From Blattamonas nauphoetae (taxonomy: Eukaryota > Preaxostyla > Oxymonadida): a stretch of DNA of 64,000 nucleotides. The DNA is taken from NCBI GenBank assembly GCA_033064195.1, contig JARBJD010000312.1, positions 20,287 through 84,286 of the forward strand. The letters run 5' to 3'. The notes beneath the pieces were generated by a model, which ran no database searches, was not told the DNA's origin, and saw only the letters and a program-made list of their open reading frames with translations. The translations under genes were made by a program, and so were the position numbers. This document shows, piece by piece, positions 52,777-61,781 of the stretch (positions are counted from its first letter, which is position 1; every line of letters starts with the position of its first letter).

Positions 52777-53730
52777 TTAATCACTCATATCTTTCTCCAA
52801 GTGTGCGAATCGAGCATATTCAGACATATGTCCTGTTTGGTATCTTCCGATATCTCCCGTTCTTGTTCGGTACGCTGCAGTTGTCTGTTCGTTCACAAAT
52901 GTTGAGATGTTTGCTGAATAACGACCAAGGAAAGTTTGCAAATCTTCTGTTTTTGTGATGATTTCGAGGAACTGGGGATAAATCTGTTCCTTAAACGCTT
53001 TTCTTGCTTTCGTCCTCTGATGATCTGGATTTGAACTGATGAAACCTTCAACATAGTCTTCAAGCCACTGATCCCACATCTTTGATGCAACTTTAGACTG
53101 AATGGAATTGAAAACCATATTGTCCAACACTCCTTTCCCAGTGTCTGCAGGTTGTTCTCGACTGGCTCGATACAGCTTCAAAACATTGGTCATGAATTCA
53201 CCAACTGCTTTCTTCATTATTGCATAAGGTTGTTGTGATCGTTGAGTTTGCATTTCTTGGTAGTTGACTTCACGATAGTTTCCTGGTAAATCGTATGTTC
53301 CAGTTTTGAGGAAGTTGTTGTGTGCAGCTTTGATTCTTCTTCCATGATCTTGACGAAATGATGAGTATGGAGTTTGTCTTCGCATATCTGGTGTTGGATT
53401 CATTGAATAGTACGTCTCGACGACAGGTCGACTGTTGTATGATGCAAGCATGAAACCATTCGCTGCAACCAGATCTCCATTGTCTTTGTCGTAGACCATC
53501 ACATCAGGAACTTTTCCATGTTTTTCCATCTGAACCGTCCAATTTTGTCCAGTCCTTTCAATGTATTCCAAAGCTGATGGAACACTACTGAGTGCAGAAT
53601 TGAATTTGGTGCGAATGTCATCATCAGCATAGATTCTTTTCATTGCATCCAAAGCCCCCTGATCATATCTCATTTTCGGTTTCTTCGCTGGCGCTTTTCT
53701 CTTTGCGGGAATGTATTGTATCTTCGACAT
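52777..53730 (-). CDS. P2 copy of the 320-aa conserved protein
   Basis: About 317 aa from MSKIQYIPAKRKAPAKKP; the start at 53730 is chosen over longer upstream frames by comparison with P1. Conserved blocks PDVMVYDKDNGDL, YYSMNPTPDMRRQ and LDNMVFNSIQSKVASKMWDQW. More diverged than the capsid genes. Divergent partner of the ATPase. Confidence 0.65.
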   Translation of the reverse strand: MSKIQYIPAKRKAPAKKPKMRYDQGALDAMKRIYADDDIRTKFNSALSSVPSALEYIERTGQNWTVQMEKHGKVPDVMVYDKDNGDLVAANGFMLASYNSRPVVETYYSMNPTPDMRRQTPYSSFRQDHGRRIKAAHNNFLKTGTYDLPGNYREVNYQEMQTQRSQQPYAIMKKAVGEFMTNVLKLYRASREQPADTGKGVLDNMVFNSIQSKVASKMWDQWLEDYVEGFISSNPDHQRTKARKAFKEQIYPQFLEIITKTEDLQTFLGRYSANISTFVNEQTTAAYRTRTGDIGRYQTGHMSEYARFAHLEKDMSD

Positions 53731-53789
53731 CGTGTTTTCATACAAAATAAAAAATCCAAAACTATATTTTAATTGGAGAGAAATCATAA

Positions 53790-54701
53790 ATGAAAAGAAC
53801 GAATTCCATTCTGAGGGCACAGCCCGTATCTTCAACAACAAAACCTTTGGTTTCGCGGAGGGTGGAACCCTCTTCTCTTACAGCATATGTGAATGCAAAA
53901 CTGAGTGAAGCATCTAGTAGGAATGTTTCTCATGAAGTTCAATCACAGATTCATCCCGACCTAAATTTCAATCGCAACAGTGTTAATGTCCTCGTTGGTA
54001 ACAGAGGAAGTGGAAAAACATTCAATGCTCTTCGAGAGGTTGCCAAGCTCCAGAATGTTCAAGTTCGGAATGAACTATTTCATTTGTTTGTCTTCGTCAC
54101 TGATAAGAACATTGATCCAACCTTCGACAAATTCAAACCAATACTGAACGTACCTTATGTGAAAGTCAAATATGAAGATGCACTACCGTTTCTGTTGGAA
54201 CTCTCTGAATCAAAAGCAGCCTATGAAGAGATCATGGACAACCAGTGGCAAGATCGCATTACTGATGAGTGTCGAGATGAACTGTTCGATGCTCTATACA
54301 TTGATGACTTCTCAGTGAAGAATCTCCAAACAATTATTCTCCTTGATGACTGTCGCAGAATCCTAGGTGAACGAAGAACATCCAAAAATAGAATGACAAT
54401 GATGGACTTATTATTGGAGAATCGACAACCGAAATTCACATTCTTTCTGACGATGCATGAACTCTTCAGTTTGTCAGCAGACATGAAGTCAAACATTGAT
54501 TCGATGTGGATTTTTGGAGGATTCAACAAAGAACGAATCAGTCGAGTCTATCCTCAGTTGAACTCACCAATTGACATTCGACAATTCTGGAATGTCTACC
54601 AAAGGAAACAAAAATGTGAAGCAGTCATTCTTCGATACAATACAGATGGAGTCGCACTGACAGAGATCAACAAAGATGGTTTAAACCGAACTGTCCGTTA
54701 A
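53790..54701 (+). CDS. P2 packaging ATPase (FtsK/HerA type)
   Basis: 303 aa, with Walker A GNRGSGKT and Walker B TIILLDD as in P1, and nearly identical from VSRRVEP onward. The first 20 or so residues are unrelated to those of P1, so the N-terminus is either variable or the true start lies further in. Ends RTVR then TAA within the overlap with the next gene. Confidence 0.85.
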   Translation: MKRTNSILRAQPVSSTTKPLVSRRVEPSSLTAYVNAKLSEASSRNVSHEVQSQIHPDLNFNRNSVNVLVGNRGSGKTFNALREVAKLQNVQVRNELFHLFVFVTDKNIDPTFDKFKPILNVPYVKVKYEDALPFLLELSESKAAYEEIMDNQWQDRITDECRDELFDALYIDDFSVKNLQTIILLDDCRRILGERRTSKNRMTMMDLLLENRQPKFTFFLTMHELFSLSADMKSNIDSMWIFGGFNKERISRVYPQLNSPIDIRQFWNVYQRKQKCEAVILRYNTDGVALTEINKDGLNRTVR

Positions 54702-55031
54702 CTCTTGGATAAGGTTACCAATAGTCTCGTCAAGACTTCGAAGTCTCATGCTGAGAGTATCTGTTAGTGTTCGAATTGATTCTTCAATGTCGGAAAGTCT
54801 TTGATCAATCGAGGATTCACCGTTGTTCTCAGTACTTGATTTCCTCAGTGCAATCTCACCTCTTATTTTTGTGATTCTGTATCCATCAATTCTGATTAAC
54901 CTATTCAGTTTCTGAGTTGTGTATTTATTTAGTTCTTCTCTGTTCTTTTCCAAATGTCTCTGAAAGTCATAGATGTTTTCAAAACATTTCTGTTCTGGAT
55001 CAAACGGTTCTAAAATTTTCAGTGATGACAT
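54681..55031 (-). CDS. P2 small coiled-coil protein
   Basis: 116 aa, orthologue of 20166-20492, with a longer C-terminal helix (IRTLTDTLSMRLRSLDETIGN). It overlaps the ATPase gene by 21 bp, as in P1. Unknown role. Confidence 0.65.
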   Translation of the reverse strand: MSSLKILEPFDPEQKCFENIYDFQRHLEKNREELNKYTTQKLNRLIRIDGYRITKIRGEIALRKSSTENNGESSIDQRLSDIEESIRTLTDTLSMRLRSLDETIGNLIQELTDSSV

Positions 55032-55066
55032 TTCAATGGAATAAAAATATTTGAAACAGTTTTGAT

Positions 55067-56214
55067 TTAAACTAAATTGAATTCACCAATGAACTCAGGA
55101 GTTAAATTGTCAATTGAGTCTGCATGGAACTTGGTGTGTTGGATTGGAACGTACACTATTTTTGGTAGACATGTGAGTCCATTCAGAAGTTTTGCCACCA
55201 CATTTCCGTGTTTGTATTCAATGAATTGTCCAACAAATTGAAACTGTCTTCGCTTCTTCTGAAATTTGGCAACAGTCTTGTCCAAGTCAAGGTGAATCAA
55301 CAGAATGTTTCCTGGCTTGTATCGCCAAAGCAGTTGTGTTGTCTGTTGTCTTTGAATGTTCTTTAATTGCTCTTCACAACTGGAGATATACAGTGCTTCG
55401 ATTTCACGATTGTTTTGTGCTTGCTCTGGTGTGAACTTGTTCCAGTACGCTCGATGTGGAGTCATGTTGTAGTATTCCACCATCTGATTCATCATTGAAT
55501 GATTTGCCATTTGTGTCGCAGTATCTTGGAATCCATCTCTGATTGTTCTGATCACTCGATCAACAATTCGATTGTGATTTGTGAATGGTGAATTTGTGAA
55601 ATATGTGCTGACATTCTGATCCTTGAAAAACTCTGATGCTTCTCCACTTGTCCATGCTGCTTCACCATCACCTCGAATGTTATTCACCTGAACGTCACGA
55701 TGATTAATCAGGTCATTGATTGCAGTCTTGACTTTGCTCCATGATTTATCCAGTACAGGAATCACAACCAAATATTTCGTGTTGACGTTAATGGCAAAGA
55801 GGTAGATCTGAAGAACTGTTTTCGACGTTGGTGATTGGATAAAGACAAGATCAATTTCCCAGGATCCAAACTTGGGAGAGAAGTACGGTCTGTCACATTT
55901 CTGTGGAACCTTTTTGTCTGATGTCTTTTCTGAATCTCCAGTGATGTCTTTGGACATGAATTGCATTTTTGATCGAAACGGATACTGGATTTTCTCTGTT
56001 GTTCTCGGAATTGTTGGTGGATGAATAATCATTGCATCGCCTCCTTTTTCCCTCTGGATTTTCCTCGGATGTGCAGAATCCCATCTGTGAGTATATTCAT
56101 CGTACCAGTCCTGAAATGATCGTCCACCAAATGGGATTTGTTTTGTGTGAGTGAGAATGAAGTCAAGATCATCGTTCGCGATCGTTCTGTTAATTGAGGT
56201 TCGAACAAATGTGT
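55067..56214 (-). pseudogene. P2 integrase, catalytic part
   Basis: Open from the insertion E border to TAA at 55067. Contains SWEIDLVFI, RGDGEAAW and NRIVDRVIRT, the same D,D-35-D core as P1, and the SH3-like C-terminus. The N-terminal part lies beyond E at 61087-61758. Split, so presumably inactive. Confidence 0.85.
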
Positions 56215-58627
56215 GGTTTTTTATGATGACTCCAAAATGAATGAGGATTGTTGGATGATATCTCCAGTGTTTTAGAAGTCCATTTTGGATGATTTTAGGC
56301 CAAAATCAGGCAGGAAGCCTGGGGAGATCCGAATACACAATTATGGGGGAAAATGTTCAAACTCGAATCCAACAGCGATTCATTTCCTCTACTACTTCCG
56401 AGCCACTCTAGATGGTGACTTCGACCTTTTTCTGACTTTTTTGTCGAATTTGAAAGTCTTCCTGCAACGGTATGTCCTCTATCGTTTCCGCTCTCATTTC
56501 TTTGTCAGATGGAGAATGTGCGAACAACCTGCTTCACCCGATCGTGGTACAACAAGGAAGCATGTCTGTACTGATTTCTGTCTCCTTTTGTTTTTAATCA
56601 TTCTTTTTTCGATATGTTCTTCATCATGTCTTCCTCTCTTGAACTTATGATCCACATTTATTCAAAATTATTACTCTCTCGTCTCTTTATGTCCAAGATC
56701 TTGAATTGGTGTTTTATTCATCGACATCCGACCGTATTGACGGAAGGCACCGCACCAACCGAAACTCCACGCGATCAGACTCACTTATCTTTGAACGGTG
56801 ATTCCAAGTCGCTGGATTCCACTGAAAAGGTGTGATTTTTGAGATATCAGTCGAATATCAACTCTTTTCTCTCTTCTAGATCAGAATTTGGAACAACTCC
56901 CCATCCCGATGAACTCCATTTCAGACCGAACCATCCGACAGATTTCGATAAAACTCAGACGCAACAATCCTTTTGCCCACATCAAACAATGGTCAGGAAT
57001 GGAGACAAATCTGTCGACTCGATATTTCTTTTGCACGTTGTCTGATGTGAAGATGAGAAGAGATTTAACAACTGGAAGAAGCAATCATTGGCTTGAAGAG
57101 CCCAGCATATGAGAGTATATCCATCATAGTGAACAAATGGCAGGATGTGGACTCTTCCTGACATGATCGAGTTTGAGGAGGGACGATCTGATGCGTCATT
57201 CATCCATCTTTTCTATTATCGTATTTCCTTGTTCTCTTCCACACTTTTCTCATCATTTCTTATCTCGTCCTTCCTGGAAAACTCCTCTCTTCATCATCTT
57301 TCCTCCTCTTCTCTTCTTCATCTCTCATCAGAATTTCCAGAATAAATGTGAAGTCCTCATCTTCTCCCTTGTTGTGAATTCACTCAACAATCGACGTACT
57401 CGATGATTTATGTCGATTCCTCTTCTCTTCATTGCTCACTTTGCCCACTTTGAAGATCACTCCATGGAGATGGGCAAAGTTACTCGAAATCGTGTCATCA
57501 TCTTCTGCTTTTTCCAGCTCGGCAGTTCAGCTGTTGTTTTGCTGAGACATAAGGGCATAGGATCATCTTTCGCTTTTGGAATTCTTCTTTCACATTCGAC
57601 GCTTCTATCGTCGCTTAACCCTCGTTTGGGCTTCGAGAATAGTCATTAAATGGTCTTTGTTTCGTTTGAAAGTGAGGTTTGAGAAATTTAAGTGTGAAAC
57701 GAGAATTAGGTTGATTTCCTGAAACCTTAATTACTCACTTCTCCTTCTCTCTCCTGAGATCCAAACGAGCTTTTGACAAGATGAAGCGTTCCCAAAAACA
57801 GAATATAAACGATGATGTGATAGAAATGCAGATGAAGACAGAATCCGTCGAAAGGGAGAGTGCGAGAAGATCACCAAGCGAATGAACGGAATGAGAATGA
57901 ATCGATGAGCAGAAGACAAAGCAATCAGACCAAGGGAAGGGAGAAAGAGAGTGCAGACTATTCACTTGTTGGGTTCATAGCACCTTCGTTCTGCCTCGTC
58001 CCTCTTCATCCTTCCTCGTCTCCCATCTTTCATCATCGTTCTTCCTCAACTTTCTTTTTCTTTGATCATCTCACACTGTCTTGCTTCCTGCTTTGTCGTC
58101 TCCACTGTCTTCCTCTTGCTGCAATATTGATGCCTGTTCGTTTTGGTGTTCATCTCTTGATTCACGATTTGAGTGCTCCCCTTCCAGTTGTCTCTACCAA
58201 TTGTCCTTCCCTCGATCCTTCTTCTCAGTAAGTGTCTCCCCTCAGTCCAACCCAAACGCCTGAACCTGCTTCTTCCTCATTTGTTCCGCTTCCTCCTTCT
58301 GCGGTTCTCCCAGTGATCATCCAGGCGCTTGGTTTGAGTGGAGAGAGAATCTGTCAGTTTGTTTTTCTTCTTCACGAACCACTCTATGTTCATCCTCTTC
58401 CGTCGTCTACATGGTCTTTTGTTTTATTTGATTCCATTTCTATAGATTTAAAACGTACAGTCGGATGAAAGTGAGGGCGGGCATCCTGAAGCTGGAGGGA
58501 GTCGATGGGATGCAGTCTACCGAAGGGAATGGGAAATGTGTGTGAGTGGAGGGAGAGTTGTACTGGGGTTAAGTCGGGAGATGATGAGATGCTGGCGTGA
58601 GTGGAGATGAAGGAGATGTGGGCAAGA

Positions 58628-59350
58628 GTGAAGAAGGGATGTGGGCGGAAGAGATGAGTGGAGGGATGTGGGCGGAAGAGATGAGTGGAGGGATGTGGGC
58701 GGAAGAGATGAGTGGAGGGATGTGGGCGGAAGAGATGAGTGGAGGGATGTGGGCGGAAGAGATGAGTGGAGGGATGTGGGCGGAAGAGATGAGGGAGGGA
58801 TGTGGGCGGAAGAGATGAGTGGAGGGATGTGGGCGGAAGAGATGAGTGGAGGGATGTGGGCGGAAGAGATGAGTGGAGGGATGTGGGCGGAAGAGATGAG
58901 TGGAGGGATGTGGGCGGAAGAGATGAGGGGAGGGATGTGGGCGGAAGAGATGAGTGGAGGGATGTGGGCGGAAGAGATGAGGGGAGGGATGTGGGCGGAA
59001 GAGATGAGTGGAGGGATGTGGGCGGAAGAGATGAGTGGAGGGATGTGGGCGGAAGAGATGAGTGGAGGGATGTGGGCGGAAGAGATGAGTGGAGGGATGT
59101 GGGCGGAAGAGATGAGTGGAGGGATGTGGGCGGAAGAGATGAGGGAGGGATGTGGGCGGAAGAGATGAGTGGAGGGATGTGGGCGGAAGAGATGGAGGGA
59201 GGAGAGAAGTGGTGGAAGAGGAGTGAGAAGAGTGGGGAGGGATGTGGGCGGAAGAGAGAGATGGAGTGGAGATGGGCGGAAGAGATGAGGGAGAGATTGG
59301 AGAGAGAGAAGGGAAGGGATGGGCGGAGAGATGAGTGGAGGATGTGGGCG
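58628..59350 (+). repeat. 27-bp minisatellite, about 20 or more copies
   Basis: Unit GATGTGGGCGGAAGAGATGA followed by GTGGAGG, with occasional 26-bp copies and decay at the right edge. Because 27 is a multiple of three, several frames stay open on both strands (MSGGMWAEE on plus, ISSAHIPPL on minus). These frames are by-products of the repeat. Confidence 0.85.
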
Positions 59351-59959
59351 GAAGAGATGAGTGGGAGGATGTGGGCGGAAGAGATGGTGGAGATGGATGA
59401 AAAGAGAACTGGAGATGGAAGGAAATGGAGGATGAGTGGAGATGGGGAGACAGGATGAGTGGATGTGGGGAGATGTAAGGAAAGAAGAGGAATGGAGATG
59501 TGGCAGTGAGAACTGGAGATAAGGAAGGAGGATGAGTGGGAGAGGGAGGGGATGGGAGAGAACGGAGATGCGGGCGAAAGGAGATGTGGGAGAACGGGGA
59601 GATGGATGAGTGGATGTGGCGAGCAAGAGAACGGAGATGTGGCAGAGAACTGGAGATGTGGGAAAAGAGAATGGAGATGCGAGGAGTGGAGAATGGGAGG
59701 AGGGTGGAAAAAGAAAAGTGGAGGAAGGAAGGAGATGGGGAGAGGAAAAGAGAATGGAGGGTGGATGGGGGAGATGTGGCGGAAAAAGCAGTGGGGAGAT
59801 ATGGCGGAAAGGAACGGGAGATGCGGTGAGAGTGGGGGGGGAGAGTGGGGAGATGTGGGGGAGGAGGTGGTGGGGGAGGATGCGGAAGTGGAGATGGGAG
59901 AGTGGTGAGAATGGGAGATGGCGGATGGAGGAGTGGAGAATGGGGGAGGGCGAGAAGGA

Positions 59960-60250
59960 ACTGGGAGATGTGGCGGAAAGAGAAGGGCGGCGAGTGGGAG
60001 ATGCGGGCGAGCAAGTCAAGCGGGGAGATACGGGCGAGCTAGACGAGTGGGGAGATGCGGGCGAGCAAGTCAAGCGGGGAGATACGGGCGAGCAAGACGA
60101 GGGGAGATGCGGGCGAGCAAGAGAACCGGGAGATACGGGCGAGCTAGACGAGTGGGAGATGCGGGCGAGCAAGAGAACCGGGAGATGCGGGCGAGCAAGA
60201 CAAGCGGGGAGATGTGGACGAGCAAGCGAACCGGGGAGTTGCTGGCGGGC
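59960..60250 (+). repeat. Second minisatellite, GGGAGATGCGGGCGAGCAAG units
   Basis: About ten units of 26-27 bp with alternating endings (TCAAGCG, ACGAGTG, AGAACCG). It shares the GGGAGATG...GGGCG core with the larger array, so both probably derive from one ancestor. 59350-59960 between them is degenerate purine-rich material of the same type. Confidence 0.75.
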
Positions 60251-60259
60251 GAGGAGGTT

Positions 60260-61086
60260 GGCGATGCTTGCGAGTATTGTTATTCCTGAAAACCGAATGC
60301 ACTTAGGTGTGATTGACGTGTTCCATGAGTCGCATGCAATCTCCCTTCATGTAACACCTGATTCTGCATTTTTGGCTCTATCAGTCAAAATCTTGAATCT
60401 CGAATCTTACTCACTTGAATGCGTTCTATATCCTTTGTCAACCGTTCTATTTCCTCCATACATCATGTTTGTCTTTCTTCTTGACTTCTGACTGTATTTC
60501 GTGTTCTTTATCGATCATAATTGCGGATCTTTTTTCAGCCCAACAGTCGATCTTCTTTATCTTCTGTTTTCCAGTGTTCTCTATCGATTTCTTCTTCACT
60601 TCTTTGCCCTTCTTCCTTTCTCTCCTATCCTTGATGTGTAATGTCTTTCTGTTCGCCTCTTTCAACACTCCATCTCACCGTCGTCATCCTCATCCGAACC
60701 CGTTGATGTAGCTGTGATATTCGAGTACCAGACAAGATATGAACAAAAATGAATCAAACCATGTGAAGAATACTGTGATTACAAGACAGACGAGGAAAAG
60801 ATGGATGGATGAATGATCATGGTTGAAAACGTTGTATTTTCCGACTAATCTTAAAATCAAATTGGAAACTAGGTTGAAAACAACTCGTCGTGAATCAACG
60901 CGTGTCCGATTCATATGTTTTGTTGATAGTTCAAAGTGATCCTCGATCAATCCATAAAACTTCGTTCCATCTCTCATTCCCCAAACGGGCTCCAATGCAA
61001 AAATAACCCTCCATTATTGATTTGTACGAGTTCACTCTTTGTTTTCAACTGGTTTTGATTCAATCCGTAACATCATGAAAAACGAC
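60260..61086. other. Right end of E, no confident gene
   Basis: Short frames 60415-60711 (+, apolar) and 60690-60995 (-, with FFTWFDSFLFISCLV) could encode membrane segments but lack support. The right terminus of E follows. Confidence 0.25.
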
Positions 61087-61758
61087 ACAAATGTGTTTCT
61101 GTTAATTTTATTTGACTCCAGAATGTGTGAGGTAATGAAGTGTTCCATTTGTTTTGATTATTCAATATTGAGTTCTCAGCACTGATTTGTTCTTCTTCTG
61201 AATCGTTTCTTTGTTGATGGTCAAACATTCCTTTCATTTGTTCCAACTTTTGCAGAACTTGTTGTGTTGTTGGTATGTACTCTTCGAACCTTCTCTCCTT
61301 CATTGATATTCATATTCTGAACCAATCGATTTCAAATTTCTCTTCTGTCCAGGAAAGACTGGAGATAGTGGTGGTTGAATCTCTATTATTGTTGGGATTT
61401 GCGTTGCCTCTGCAGGACTCCGAACCATTGGTGGGGAAGTCACATCGCGATGGTATTGTTGATACGCTTTGTATGCTTGTTCACAGTGTTTCATGCCAAT
61501 TTTGATCCTAAGAATCCTTTAACAAACTGTTGTACGACTTTTTACCGTCGTATAGGGATAAATTTGAGAGAGACCTCCATTGAACCAATCCTCGAAATAT
61601 GTTTCATCATTCCCAATGTATTCACCCCGTATATCAGAGACATGATAGCCTGGTAGCAGGTGTGTTGAACTTTGCCAGATTTCGGCAATATTAATCTTTG
61701 AATACTGTGTACATCGAAGGAGTCGTTTCACGAGAGCATTGATTTCTTGTAGATCCAT
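61087..61758 (-). pseudogene. P2 integrase, N-terminal part, frameshifted
   Basis: Matches the first 255 or so residues of the P1 integrase (NDETYFEDWFNGGLS; KRNLKSIGSEYEYQ; FDHQQRNDSEEEQI) but in three frames, with shifts near 61545, 61500 and 61305. Start at 61758 after an AAACTTTATTTTTGTAGAA box. Together with insertion E this makes the gene non-functional, unless the indels are assembly errors. Confidence 0.8.
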
Positions 61759-61781
61759 TTCTACAAAAATAAAGTTTGTGT

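Larger units (their letters stand above)
56215..61086. mobile_element. Insertion E inside the P2 integrase gene
   Basis: P1 gives the empty site. ACAAATGTGT flanks both sides (56205-56214 and 61087-61096), a 9-10 bp target duplication of the type made by Mutator-like elements. Ends show a short imperfect inverted repeat (GGTTTTTTATGATGA against CGTTTTTCATGATG). The 4.9-kb interior has no recognisable transposase. Frames at 56285-56650, 57173-57650 and 57860-58470 are short and conflicting. Two minisatellites occupy 58.6-60.3 kb. Confidence 0.75.

Noticed and set aside
58628-59350. Possible CRISPR array
   Set aside because: Units are contiguous with no unique spacers, in a eukaryotic context without cas genes; it is a minisatellite.
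58517-60172. 551-aa Pro/Ser/His-rich open frame on the minus strand
   Set aside because: Produced by the 27-bp minisatellite, whose unit length is a multiple of three; other frames and the plus strand are equally open.
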